The notes: generated from the letters alone by a model not told the origin. A DNA stretch of 23,472 nucleotides from PHAA01 sp034678805 (GCA_034678805.1 JAXDBN010000152.1:1-23472); one strand, 5' to 3'; counted from the stretch's first letter, positions 14,882 through 22,762 are shown. A program made the numbers and translations.

Positions 14882-15756
14882 GGTTTGGCCCCCCTTTTGC
14901 TCCACCATTTCTTAATATCATAGATGCGCACGTCCCCCAGCAAACCGTTGGGGCGAAATATCATCAGTATAACCAGCAAAGCTCCGTAGAACAGCAAGCG
15001 GTATTCATTAACGATGCGCAGCATTTCCGGTAATATGGTAAGGGTGACAGCCCCGATAATAGTGCCCGGAATGCTGCCCATTCCACCTAGCACCACCATG
15101 TTCAGGATCTCAATCGATCTCATAAAACCAAAATCCTGGGGATTTATATAGTACATATAGTGCGAGTAAAGTCCTCCCCCCAGGCCACCCAAAAAAGATC
15201 CCACCGTAAAAGCCATAACCTTCATACGGGTGGTGTTGATGCCGCAGGCCTCGGCGGCTATTTCATTTTCCCGGATAGCATAAAGAGAACGTCCCACTCT
15301 GGAACTGAGCAGCTTCCGATTAAGGATGACCACCACAATTACCATTACCCATACGGTAACAAAGGTAGTCTCCTGAGGAATACCTGATAGCCCCACCGCT
15401 TTCCCACCCGGGCCGAAGTTGAGGAAGAAAACCCGGATGATTTCCGCGAAGCCGATGGTTACCATGGCCAGGTAATCACCTTCCAGTCTCAGGGTAGGAA
15501 TACCAATCAGAAATCCGAAGAACGCTGCAGTCAATGCTCCGCCCAGGAGAGCCAGGGCAAAGGGTGCATTATATTGCAGGGAAAGAATCGCCGAGGCATA
15601 GGCTCCCAGGCTCAGGAATCCGGCATGCCCCATTGACAGCTGACCGGTCACCCCGGTGGTCAGGTTTAATCCCAAAGCAACGATAATATTAATCCCGATG
15701 AATATCATGATGCGCAAATAATAAGCATCGATATTCTGGGTTAAAAAGGCTTCCAA
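14878..15756 (-). CDS. livM: Branched-chain amino acid ABC transporter permease LivM
   Basis: Membrane subunit that with LivH forms the import channel, 292 residues. It shows about eight to nine hydrophobic helices. Family motifs include GLNLTTGVTGQLSMGHAGF near the N-terminus, GDYLAMVTIGFAEIIR and GGLGGGLYSHYMYYINPQDFGF in the middle, and the cytoplasmic EAA-like contact region VVLGGMGSIPGTIIGA that docks the ATPase. The start is TTG at 15756 with AGGTGA upstream, 10 nt after the livH stop. The end overlaps livG by 4 nt. Confidence 0.97.
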   Translation of the reverse strand: MEAFLTQNIDAYYLRIMIFIGINIIVALGLNLTTGVTGQLSMGHAGFLSLGAYASAILSLQYNAPFALALLGGALTAAFFGFLIGIPTLRLEGDYLAMVTIGFAEIIRVFFLNFGPGGKAVGLSGIPQETTFVTVWVMVIVVVILNRKLLSSRVGRSLYAIRENEIAAEACGINTTRMKVMAFTVGSFLGGLGGGLYSHYMYYINPQDFGFMRSIEILNMVVLGGMGSIPGTIIGAVTLTILPEMLRIVNEYRLLFYGALLVILMIFRPNGLLGDVRIYDIKKWWSKRGAKP

Positions 15757-15766
15757 CCAAAGTCAC

Positions 15767-16639
15767 CTACACTTTTTTCGAAATCTTCTGGCCCAACAAT
15801 CCCTGCGGCCTAATAATCAGAACCAGGATCAGTATGGCAAAGGCAATAGCATCCTTATAAGAAGAGGAAAAGTAGGCAACCCCCATAATCTCCAAAACTC
15901 CCAAGGATAGGCCGCCGATCATGGCCCCCGGCACTGAGCCTATACCGCCCAATACCGCAGCAGAAAAGGCTTTGAGTCCGGCCATGGTTCCCATATAAGG
16001 CCATACTGCATTATAGTAAATTCCCACCATGACTCCCCCGGCCGCGGCCAGCGCCGAACCGGCTGCAAAGGTTATGGAAATAATCCGGTTAACGTTAATG
16101 CCCATAAGCTTGGACGCCTCGATATCCTGGGAGCATGCCCGCATAGCCTTGCCGATACGAGTCTTTTTGATCGCCAGTTCCAATACCACCATCAAGAAAG
16201 CCGAGACTAATAGGATAACAATCTGCAGTGAAGAAATCCGCAGACTTCCCAGCTGGTAGATGGCACCCCCCAGTACATCCGGATAGCGGGTAGTATTGGG
16301 TCCGCGATACAGTACCATCAAAGTGGAAAGGAATATAGACACCCCAATAGCGCTTATCAGGGCGGACAAGCGTGACGACTTTCCCCGTAAAGGCCGGTAG
16401 GCCACTCTTTCAATTAACATGCCTAGCAGCATGCAGAACAGCATAGCTCCCAGCAAAGCCACAAAAATGTTAACCCCGGCGGCTACCAGGAATAATCCCG
16501 CAAAAGCCCCGAACATATATACTTCACCATGAGCAAAGTTAATCAACTGAACAATACCGTAGACCATGGTATAACCCAGGGCGATCAAAGCATAAGAACT
16601 CCCCAGGGTCAAACCATTCAGCAACTGTTCCCAGAACAT
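15767..16639 (-). CDS. livH: Branched-chain amino acid ABC transporter permease LivH
   Basis: Membrane permease subunit of the same importer, 290 residues. It opens with LLNGLTLGSSYALIALGYTMVYGI and INFAHGEVYMFGAF, both characteristic of LivH, and carries the ATPase contact region AVLGGIGSVPGAMIGG near the C-terminus. The ribosome site AGGAGG (16646-16651 on the minus strand) decides the start: ATG at 16639 is 6 nt away, while the ATG at 16645 directly abuts it. The leader between livK and livH carries a terminator-like hairpin and a 19-bp inverted repeat that may set the livK to livHMG ratio. Confidence 0.97.
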   Translation of the reverse strand: MFWEQLLNGLTLGSSYALIALGYTMVYGIVQLINFAHGEVYMFGAFAGLFLVAAGVNIFVALLGAMLFCMLLGMLIERVAYRPLRGKSSRLSALISAIGVSIFLSTLMVLYRGPNTTRYPDVLGGAIYQLGSLRISSLQIVILLVSAFLMVVLELAIKKTRIGKAMRACSQDIEASKLMGINVNRIISITFAAGSALAAAGGVMVGIYYNAVWPYMGTMAGLKAFSAAVLGGIGSVPGAMIGGLSLGVLEIMGVAYFSSSYKDAIAFAILILVLIIRPQGLLGQKISKKV

Positions 16640-16662
16640 GGGCATCCTCCTATTGTATGCAA

Positions 16663-16717
16663 ATCATATACAGTTTAACACAGCCGGTCCCGCTTCTGGT
16701 GTTAATCTGTATATGAT
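16663..16717 (-). repeat. Long inverted repeat in the livK-livH gap
   Basis: Arms 16663-16681 and 16699-16717 are complementary at 18 of 19 positions (ATCATATACAG-T/A-TTAACAC), with a 17-nt loop. In RNA this would be a very stable hairpin ending 11 nt before the livH ribosome site. It may protect the livK message, modulate livH translation, or be a regulator binding site. Confidence 0.85.
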
Positions 16718-16726
16718 CCCGACAAA

Positions 16727-16750
16727 GGCCCGCCTCTGAAGGGACGGGCC
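16727..16750 (-). terminator. GC-rich hairpin after livK, probably a partial terminator
   Basis: GGCCCG-T-CC pairs with GG-CGGGCC on the minus strand, followed by TTTGTC. It lies about 30 nt after the livK stop. The short U run suggests attenuation, giving more binding protein than permease, as often seen in such operons. Confidence 0.65.
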
Positions 16751-16778
16751 ATTGCCGGATTTACGTTTAGGTTAAGTA

Positions 16779-17963
16779 CTATTTGACTTGTACGGGTATC
16801 TTTTCCAGCAAAGCCGGGAACTTATCGCCTTTGACAGTCAGCAGGCAGACCGGGCTCTTGATCGGTTCACGGTTGGCGCCGAATGTGGTCAATCCTGATA
16901 CGCCCGGGTAGTCCTTCAGTTTAGCCAGTTCCGCTTTATAGACGCTGGGATCAGTGCTTTTGGCATCGGTCATGGCCTTGGCGATGATCATCACCGCATC
17001 ATAATACTGGGCCGAGAACATATCCGGGTCCTCTTTGAACTTGGTCCGGTAGGCTTCCAAAAACTTGGCGGTTTCAGCGCCAGGCTGGTCAGTGGAGAAT
17101 CCGGCATAGAAAATGACCTTTTCTTTTACGGCATCTCCGCCCAGCTTAGCCAGGTCCTGACCGTACAGGCCATCGCCGCCAACCATGGTGATATCCAGGC
17201 CTTTTTTCTTGGCCTCATTCATGATTAAAGCTGCCTCGGTATAGTAACCGGTAAACACCAGGGCATCGGCTCCGGCGTTTTTCAATTTGGTAACCTGGGC
17301 AGTGAAGTCGGTCTCACCGTCGTTGACTGTGTCTTCCAGGACGATGGTGCCGCCTTTTTCAGTTATGGCTTGCTTAAAGATAGGGGTAAGTGCAGTACTG
17401 TACCCGTTATTACCGGAGGTTATGACAGCTATTTTCTTCCAACCCTTGGTGTTGATCATCCAGTCGACCACCGCCGGGGCTGCCACAGTATCCAGCAGGG
17501 TGTTGCGGAATACAAAGTCGCCGATCTCCACCACGCCCGCTCCGGTTGCACCGGCGGAGAAGATGACCATCTTGTTCTTCTGGGCAATGTCGGCCGCAAC
17601 CTTGGTCAGGCCGGTACAAGGGTCGCCGATTAAGGCCGATACTTTATCCACCGTTATGTATTTGGTGGTAATGTTGGCAATCTCACTGCTCTCGCCTTTG
17701 TTGTCGTAATAGACTCCTTCTACTTTTTTACCGAGGATACCGCCTTTGGCGTTCAATTCATCAATGGCCATCTGCATGCCCTTCTGCCCCGGAATGCCAT
17801 AGTTGGCCACCGAGCCGGTCAGGGCCCCCAAGAATCCTAACTTAATGGTATCCCCGCCGGCAGTGTTATTTGTTGCGCCCTTGCTGCCACATCCGCCCAG
17901 CAGCGAGAAAATCATCAACAAACAAAGTACCAGTGCGGTTTTTTTCAAAGTGCTCCTCTTCAA
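16779..17963 (-). CDS. livK: Branched-chain amino acid ABC transporter, substrate-binding lipoprotein LivK
   Basis: Extracytoplasmic receptor that captures leucine/isoleucine/valine-type ligands and delivers them to LivHM, about 394 residues. The N-terminal signal LVLCLLMIFSLLGGC has lipobox LGGC. The Peripla_BP_6 fold is evident: IKLGFLGALTGSVANYG, GMQMAIDELNAKGGILGKKV, LIGDPCTGLTKVAADI and, in the second lobe, DALVFTGYYTEAALIMNEAKK and FSAQYYDAVMIIAKAM. The start is TTG at 17963, 6 nt after GGAGGG; TTG at 17978 and at 17969 are less well spaced, and another TTG at 17948 follows AGAGGAG. It is the first gene of the livKHMG-eamA unit, just downstream of the terminator at 18065-18095. Confidence 0.95.
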   Translation of the reverse strand: MKRSTLKKTALVLCLLMIFSLLGGCGSKGATNNTAGGDTIKLGFLGALTGSVANYGIPGQKGMQMAIDELNAKGGILGKKVEGVYYDNKGESSEIANITTKYITVDKVSALIGDPCTGLTKVAADIAQKNKMVIFSAGATGAGVVEIGDFVFRNTLLDTVAAPAVVDWMINTKGWKKIAVITSGNNGYSTALTPIFKQAITEKGGTIVLEDTVNDGETDFTAQVTKLKNAGADALVFTGYYTEAALIMNEAKKKGLDITMVGGDGLYGQDLAKLGGDAVKEKVIFYAGFSTDQPGAETAKFLEAYRTKFKEDPDMFSAQYYDAVMIIAKAMTDAKSTDPSVYKAELAKLKDYPGVSGLTTFGANREPIKSPVCLLTVKGDKFPALLEKIPVQVK

Positions 17964-18064
17964 ATTCAATCCCTCCAAAATTGATATTGATTTCGAAAAG
18001 ACTACCCTCCCCCCTATTTGCTCTCATCTTTTTTATTCCCTTTAATCAGACATAATCCTGCCCC

Positions 18065-18095
18065 AAAATAAAAAAACTGTCCCCGGGGACAGTTT
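18065..18095 (-). terminator. Strong rho-independent terminator after the rnhA-ykgJ unit
   Basis: A perfect 22-nt palindrome AAACTGTCCCC/GGGGACAGTTT is followed on the minus strand by a run of T residues (TTTTTTATTTT including the stem end). It lies about 70 nt after the last gene of the upstream unit and isolates it from the liv operon. Confidence 0.92.
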
Positions 18096-18161
18096 CTGAA
18101 CGTAAAGCTGATAGCTGCGTTAATTCGGAACAGCTTTTCAATCGATGTATCTTATGGATGT

Positions 18162-18809
18162 TTATTCTTCCGTTTCCCAGAAGTACTCCAGGGATATGTC
18201 ATTATAATCACGGGCTTCCAAAAAACTTTGTACCCCTTTACTATCCCGGTATTCATCCAATAGTCCTAAAAAAAGACGATCAAAACTGCTCGCTCCGGAC
18301 CTCTGCTCTGGCACCAGACCCAACCGGGCAGCCAAAACCTGCGTGGCTGCGGCTCCAGACCAGGCGACCTTATAAATAAGCTGCTCCGTCTCACCCAAGA
18401 GAGGAGTGCATAAATACAAACGGCAGATTAATGAACGTACCGGATATATGGAACAGATATTGTCCTGGAGAAATATACATGGCTCAGGCACCAGCCGCAG
18501 CAGCCCTACCCCTAGTTTTTCGGCCTGGAAATAGCGATTGATGAATTCGGCATAGTCTAAATCCAGCATTTCTGCCATCTTTCGAAAGGAAACCAGATCG
18601 GGAATGACATAAGCGGTGTTGCAGCAGTTGATCTGACAGCCCTTGCATAAGGAATAATTGCCCAAAGCATATTGTTTAAACAAAGTCTGATCATCACAAA
18701 GCGGCTGCCAGGCATCAAGCAGGTCTTGTACGGTAGCGGGTCCATTTATTCTTATACCTAAACCGGGACGTCCTTTCTCAATACCAGTATATACTTCAAC
18801 CGGTTTCAT
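18162..18809 (-). CDS. YkgJ family cysteine-cluster protein
   Basis: Protein of 215 residues with the metal-chelating cysteine pattern of the YkgJ/Fli-B-like family. The cysteines are C55, C58, C62 and C63 (LCKGCQINCC), C111 and C119 (CIFLQDNIC), and C129 and C134 in the RSLICRLYLC segment that follows YPVR. This CxxCxxxCC...C...C...C arrangement suggests a bound zinc ion or iron-sulphur cluster; the biochemical role of the family is poorly known. The start ATG at 18809 overlaps the rnhA stop (ATGA) and has AGGGG upstream, so translation is coupled. It is the last gene before the strong terminator. Confidence 0.85.
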   Translation of the reverse strand: MKPVEVYTGIEKGRPGLGIRINGPATVQDLLDAWQPLCDDQTLFKQYALGNYSLCKGCQINCCNTAYVIPDLVSFRKMAEMLDLDYAEFINRYFQAEKLGVGLLRLVPEPCIFLQDNICSIYPVRSLICRLYLCTPLLGETEQLIYKVAWSGAAATQVLAARLGLVPEQRSGASSFDRLFLGLLDEYRDSKGVQSFLEARDYNDISLEYFWETEE

Positions 18810-19261
18810 GCTTTTTCCCCTGCCTGCAGTTCCTTAATAGCCTGGCGCGCCAGTTCATCACAACGTTCATTATAAACGTGCCCGGAATGGCCTTTGACTT
18901 TTATGATTTGCACCTTATTTTTGGCAGTTAGGCGCAGCAGTTGCTGCCACAGATCTTTATTGGCAACTGGCTCTTTTTTGCTGTTTATCCAGCCGTTATG
19001 CTGCCATTTGTCGAGCCATTTCTGTTGGAAGGCATTTACAACATAGGCGCTGTCAGAATGGACATTGACCGGCCGGCCGGTAACCTTGAGAGCACTTAGA
19101 GCTTCTATTACGGCCTGGAGTTCCATGCGCTGATTGGTGGTTTCGGCCTCCCCGCCCCGGATTTCTTTACAATGGTCCCCTGATAAAAGAACGGCTCCCC
19201 AACCACCCGGGCCCGGATTGCCAGAACAGGCTCCATCAGTATATATATTGATTTCCTTCAT
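18806..19261 (-). CDS. rnhA: Ribonuclease HI
   Basis: Cuts the RNA strand of RNA-DNA hybrids (R-loops, primers), in the cytoplasm. It is full length at 151 residues. The catalytic acidic residues D9 (YTDGACSGNPGPGGW), E47 (MELQA), D70 (HSDSAYV) and D135 (NERCDELAR) are present, along with H125 in KGHSGH; spacing matches E. coli RNase HI. The basic-protrusion region WQHNGWINSKKEPVANKDLW is also kept, so this is the bacterial type with handle. The start is ATG at 19261 with AGGGG about 8 nt upstream. It lies 27 nt after the HAD gene and overlaps the YkgJ-type gene. Confidence 0.98.
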   Translation of the reverse strand: MKEINIYTDGACSGNPGPGGWGAVLLSGDHCKEIRGGEAETTNQRMELQAVIEALSALKVTGRPVNVHSDSAYVVNAFQQKWLDKWQHNGWINSKKEPVANKDLWQQLLRLTAKNKVQIIKVKGHSGHVYNERCDELARQAIKELQAGEKA

Positions 19262-19288
19262 AATACAAACCCCTAACCACAGGATAAC

Positions 19289-19993
19289 CTAAAATAAATC
19301 CAGCATTTCTCTAATCGACCGTATTTGATAATCGTGAAGCGGTGAGATTTCATCCTCGTCGGGTGCCAACCAGATTGTAGTCATACCGACTTTCTTAGCA
19401 CCGGCCATGTCGGTTATGCTATTGTCACCCACATGGGCAGCCTCAGCTGCATCAACCTGAAGCTGTTCAAGAGTATAATTATATATTTTGACATTGGGCT
19501 TTGCCCACCGTACCTCATCGGAAAATACGGTTACAGTAAAATACCGCAGGATATCATCGGATTGCATCAATTCCCGCAGTAATTTTCCTGGAGAAATCCC
19601 GGTATTACAAATAACCGCCAGCTTATATTTCTCGGCAAGAACCGGAATAGTTTCCTTAACCCCCTCATTCAAGGGGGGCTTGTAGTCCGGCCTTATCATA
19701 GTGTAAACGTCGTAAGCCTTTTTCCACTCTGCCATGGCCAGGTTTATGTTGAGCTGCCGCAGGATAAACTCCAAATGGCCGTTCGGGGTCAGCTCCAAAC
19801 CACACTCGATTTGATAATGATTGGCATATTGCCAGCAGTCGTAAAATGCCTCCCGGATGGAATCCGTATCCACGCTATGGCCCATGTCCCGTAAAACCTG
19901 TTGAAAAGCAGCCACCCGCCGCTTGAAAATGCCTTCATTGCGGGGTACCCGATATATCGTATCCCAGAAGTCAAAGGTGATGGCTTTCAGCAA
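19289..19993 (-). CDS. HAD superfamily hydrolase
   Basis: Haloacid dehalogenase-like protein of 234 residues with an alpha-helical cap (about residues 18-100). Motif I is FDFWDTI with nucleophile D8, but the usual acid/base Asp at +2 is Trp (W10). This substitution recalls the dehalogenase and some other non-phosphatase subgroups, where +2 is aromatic. Motif II is ICNTG (128-132), motif III lysine is probably K165 (WAKPN), and motif IV is HVGDNSITD with D190 and D195. The C-terminal Rossmann core is otherwise intact. The start is TTG at 19993 with GGGAGGA upstream. The substrate is unknown; it sits in a unit of small housekeeping genes. Confidence 0.88.
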   Translation of the reverse strand: MLKAITFDFWDTIYRVPRNEGIFKRRVAAFQQVLRDMGHSVDTDSIREAFYDCWQYANHYQIECGLELTPNGHLEFILRQLNINLAMAEWKKAYDVYTMIRPDYKPPLNEGVKETIPVLAEKYKLAVICNTGISPGKLLRELMQSDDILRYFTVTVFSDEVRWAKPNVKIYNYTLEQLQVDAAEAAHVGDNSITDMAGAKKVGMTTIWLAPDEDEISPLHDYQIRSIREMLDLF

Positions 19994-20026
19994 ACCGGTT
20001 CCTCCCTGCCTTATTCCTTTGGCCCT

Positions 20027-20335
20027 TTAATCAGCGTGCGCTTCTATGACCTTCTTGGTGGTACTTTCAGACTGTTCAACAAAACCTTTGACGTCGCCAT
20101 CCAGGATGGCCTGGTTGTCGGTCTGCCGTTCCTTATTTAACCGGCGGGCTTTTTCTTTAAGACTGTTATCGGTTGCATAAAAACCGGAGCCTTTAAATAC
20201 TATCCCCACATTCTTACTAATCAAACGCTCGACCGGACTCCCGCATTCGGGGCACAATTTCAAAGGAGCTTCAGTTATTCTCTGTTTCTTTTCGAAGCGT
20301 CCGCATTTTTCACAACGGTAGTCATAGATGGGCAC
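20027..20335 (-). CDS. FmdB family zinc-ribbon protein
   Basis: Small protein of 102 residues with an N-terminal zinc ribbon. Two CxxC knuckles (YRCEKCG and LCPECG) bind the metal; VERLIS and GIVFKGSGFYATD follow, as in the family pattern. The C-terminal half is polar, with many Lys, Arg, Gln and Glu, and probably disordered. Relatives are called FmdB after a putative formamidase/amidase regulator, but their role is not established. The start is GTG at 20335 (giving MPIYDYRC, the family N-terminus), 9 nt after AGGAGA; GTG at 20344 is too close to the ribosome site. Confidence 0.9.
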   Translation of the reverse strand: MPIYDYRCEKCGRFEKKQRITEAPLKLCPECGSPVERLISKNVGIVFKGSGFYATDNSLKEKARRLNKERQTDNQAILDGDVKGFVEQSESTTKKVIEAHAD

Positions 20336-20415
20336 AGTTGTCACTCTCCTAATTGCTTGATTTCATAAATTCGTTTTAATGTTCTATCACTTGCGGATTT
20401 TATCCAATCCGTTTA

Positions 20416-21102
20416 TTAACCCAAGCCATACGAAAAGCTGGCTATTATTAGCGCAAACATAGCCCCATTCCATAGGGCATGAGCTATCATCGGTACCAGC
20501 ACACTGCGGCTCTTTTCATATATATAGCATAGGGCAGCTCCCCCAATGGCTAGTGGTACCGCCCGCCATAGGTCAAAGTGAGCCAGGCCGAAAAGCAGGC
20601 CTGCCAACACAGCCCCCCAGGCAGGTCCCAGATATTTTCTGAAAACGGGGTAGATCATCCCCCGGTAAAATATTTCTTCGGAAACTGGTGCCAAAACGGT
20701 ACCGGCAATTATCAGGGCAATTATATCGGGCAGGCGGGTGGCCGAACGCATTATTTGCTCAATCTCCTGCATCTGCAATTCGGGCTGGAAGTATTTTAAC
20801 ACATAGCTCATCAGCGCGACCAGGACGATTAAAAGTACACCACCTTTAATCCCATAATTCCAGCAATTAGAAAGACTGGGTATACGCAAACCCAGGTCCT
20901 GCCATTTGCCTTTTCTCAGGACCACTGCAACAAGCCAGACACAAAATACGGTTGAAGCAAATTGGACTACGAAAAAATAGATAAACAAGTGAATTGTATC
21001 CAGGGTGGTAACATTAGGTACCAGTGCTGCTGCCACCGCGATCCCGTTAATAGCCAGATATACCAACACTATGTCCAGGAATCCCCAGCGAGGTTTTTCC
21101 AC
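20416..21102 (-). CDS. CPBP family intramembrane metalloprotease (CAAX/Abi type)
   Basis: Polytopic membrane protein of 228 residues with about seven hydrophobic segments. The conserved motifs are SEEIFYRG (E142, E143, R147), FGLAHF (H175) and HALWNG (H208, N212), which form the glutamic intramembrane protease site of Rce1-like enzymes. Bacterial members process or degrade membrane peptides, or confer bacteriocin immunity; the target here is unknown. The start is GTG at 21102, after AGGGGG. It heads a minus-strand unit, but an 80-nt gap and a small CGGATT/AATCCG hairpin separate it from the zinc-ribbon gene, so it could be transcribed separately. Confidence 0.92.
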   Translation of the reverse strand: MEKPRWGFLDIVLVYLAINGIAVAAALVPNVTTLDTIHLFIYFFVVQFASTVFCVWLVAVVLRKGKWQDLGLRIPSLSNCWNYGIKGGVLLIVLVALMSYVLKYFQPELQMQEIEQIMRSATRLPDIIALIIAGTVLAPVSEEIFYRGMIYPVFRKYLGPAWGAVLAGLLFGLAHFDLWRAVPLAIGGAALCYIYEKSRSVLVPMIAHALWNGAMFALIIASFSYGLG

Positions 21103-21238
21103 CTTATCAGCCCCCTAATCATCCTATTATACTGCAAATATGCATAAAAATATTGCTGAATTTGCGATCGCTCTTATGGAAATCCTTTCTTCCGGACATA
21201 ATATACAATACAACTGTACAATATGGGAGAGAATTCCT

Positions 21239-21706
21239 GTGACCGCATTATTATTTATTACTATAGCCGGATTAGTCCTGACATTATTGACGTTTTGGGT
21301 ATTGAACACAAGCCGGGGGGAAGAGAGAATGCAAGCATATCGGGAGCATTTTGCCTTCGAGAGTGCTTCTGAACTGGCTATAAATGAAGAGGGCGAATTT
21401 TACCTGGCTCTGGACTCGATTAAGATTCGGCAGATTGACAACGGTCAATTTAGAATCTCTTGGAATTTGAGCCGGGCGAAATGGGAACAAGCTTGTGCCG
21501 AACATTATCTGAAACCTGATTTGAAGTATATCGTGCTCCGAATTGGTGATGTTAACGGGGAGCAGGAACTGGATATGTGGATCAAGAGCCTGGCTGGGCA
21601 GTATAAATTCAAGCCGGAATTTGACCGTATTTACCGTACCTCTCTGGGAATCAAACAACACCAGCTATTCTATCCAATACTCTCCTCCGATCCTTTCACT
21701 CCTTAG
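21239..21706 (+). CDS. Unknown protein with an N-terminal membrane anchor
   Basis: I do not recognise this protein of 155 residues. A single hydrophobic helix at the N-terminus (TALLFITIAGLVLTLLTFWVL) leads into a soluble domain that is likely cytoplasmic, since a basic segment follows (NTSRGEERMQAYR). The domain alternates charged and hydrophobic residues (EFYLALDSIKIRQIDNGQFRISW, LKYIVLRIGDVNGEQELDMWI) and looks like mixed alpha/beta structure. The start is GTG at 21239, 7 nt after GGGAGAG; an earlier in-frame ATG at 21140 has no ribosome site and lies within the divergent promoter region. Base usage resembles its neighbours. It is divergent from the CPBP gene and has no close downstream partner. 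Confidence 0.65.
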   Translation: MTALLFITIAGLVLTLLTFWVLNTSRGEERMQAYREHFAFESASELAINEEGEFYLALDSIKIRQIDNGQFRISWNLSRAKWEQACAEHYLKPDLKYIVLRIGDVNGEQELDMWIKSLAGQYKFKPEFDRIYRTSLGIKQHQLFYPILSSDPFTP

Positions 21707-21783
21707 CTCCGCCAATAAAACAAGCAAATATGGGTGATGTATGCTTGGCCCCCCTTTATCAAAGGCTGTTGCTTAGTAGCAGC

Positions 21784-21812
21784 TTGTCATATGATTTATA
21801 GTAACCTATAAT
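21784..21812 (+). promoter_or_regulatory. Sigma-A promoter for fdhD-nadA
   Basis: TTGTCA (21784-21789) and TATAAT (21807-21812) are 17 nt apart, a near-perfect consensus. The predicted leader is about 140 nt long and contains an 8-bp pairing (21847-21854/21891-21898) closing smaller stems. Confidence 0.8.
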
Positions 21813-21818
21813 CTTTAC

Positions 21819-21961
21819 TTAAATAGTAGTCTTTATATGCCGGGTTATGGGCGTTTGCATCTCAAAAACAAGAGCCTCTAAGAAACAGGCATGCCCATTG
21901 CAACATTGGAATCATAAATTATATGCACGAGACGCGACCGAGCCACAAAGGAGTAGGTAGA
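21819..21961 (+). other. Leader of fdhD with a possible multi-branched RNA structure
   Basis: The outer stem ATGGGCGT/ATGCCCAT (21847-21854/21891-21898, one wobble pair) encloses CTC/GAG (21861-21863/21872-21874) and CCT/AGG (21875-21877/21887-21889) stems. No known riboswitch consensus was recognised. It may simply be a stable leader structure. Confidence 0.3.
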
Positions 21962-22750
21962 ATGGATCATTCCATCTGTAAGGAATTTGATATTATAAGT
22001 TATAATAACGGCGTGGCGGAACATATTCGAGACGCGGTGGTGGAGGAGAATCCTCTCACTATTTTTATCAATGATCAACAGTTGGTAACTATGGTCTGTT
22101 CACCAAGCGGACTTAACGAATTAGCGGTAGGATTCCTGCTCAGTGAGGGATTGCTCCGACACGCTTCGGACATCCTCGAAATTTCAATCGCCGAGGACAA
22201 AGGGTCAATAAGGGTCAGGACCTCCAATCAGTTAGTCCCAGCCAACCGGGACCAGAATCATCATATAACCTCTGGCGGCGGCAAGAGCGGGACCAACTTC
22301 CGTTTTATAGAAGCCGCCCTTGAGTTACCGCCAGTAACATCTGAAGTTCAATTTACCCCCGCTCACTTGCTGAAGATGATAGATCTGCTGCAGGATCGTT
22401 CGATAACTTTCAAACGTACCGGTGGGGTGCACAACGCGGCCCTGGCTAACAACGAAGATCTCATTTGCATGTTTGAGGACATCGGACGGCATAATGCGGT
22501 GGACAAAGTTCTGGGTTATGCCTTTCTAAACCAAATACCCTGCAACGACAAAATCCTCATACTGAGCGGGCGGATAGCTTCAGAAATGCTGCTTAAAGCT
22601 GCCCGGGCAGGCATACCAGTAGTATTATCCCGCGCAGCCCCTACCGGGTTGACGATTGATTTAGCCAGAAGCCTTAATATTACTGTAATCGGTTTTGCCC
22701 GCGGCCAAAGATTGAGTATTTATACTCACCCCGAACGGATTCTCATTTAA
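21962..22750 (+). CDS. fdhD: FdhD-family protein lacking the active-site cysteine motif
   Basis: FdhD passes sulphur from a cysteine desulphurase to the molybdenum cofactor of formate dehydrogenase. This protein has 262 residues, the usual length, with family motifs TGGVHNA (153-159), EDIGRHNAVDK (172-182), SGRIASEM (202-209) and SRAAPTGLTIDLA (223-235). The mobile loop that normally holds one or two cysteines (TSxCGxCG or SGCGxG types) reads ITSGGGKSGT (102-111) and has none. Its four cysteines lie elsewhere. The start is ATG at 21962 with AAGGAG 8-9 nt upstream; ATG at 21923 has no site. It is 12 nt before nadA in the same transcript. Sulphurtransferase function is doubtful; cofactor binding may remain. 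Confidence 0.93.
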   Translation: MDHSICKEFDIISYNNGVAEHIRDAVVEENPLTIFINDQQLVTMVCSPSGLNELAVGFLLSEGLLRHASDILEISIAEDKGSIRVRTSNQLVPANRDQNHHITSGGGKSGTNFRFIEAALELPPVTSEVQFTPAHLLKMIDLLQDRSITFKRTGGVHNAALANNEDLICMFEDIGRHNAVDKVLGYAFLNQIPCNDKILILSGRIASEMLLKAARAGIPVVLSRAAPTGLTIDLARSLNITVIGFARGQRLSIYTHPERILI

Positions 22751-22762
22751 GGAGGTGTCAGC

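Noticed and set aside
21707..21783. Terminator after the unknown membrane-anchored protein
   Set aside because: A GTTGCT/AGCAGC stem exists but no U tract follows it, so it is not listed as a terminator.
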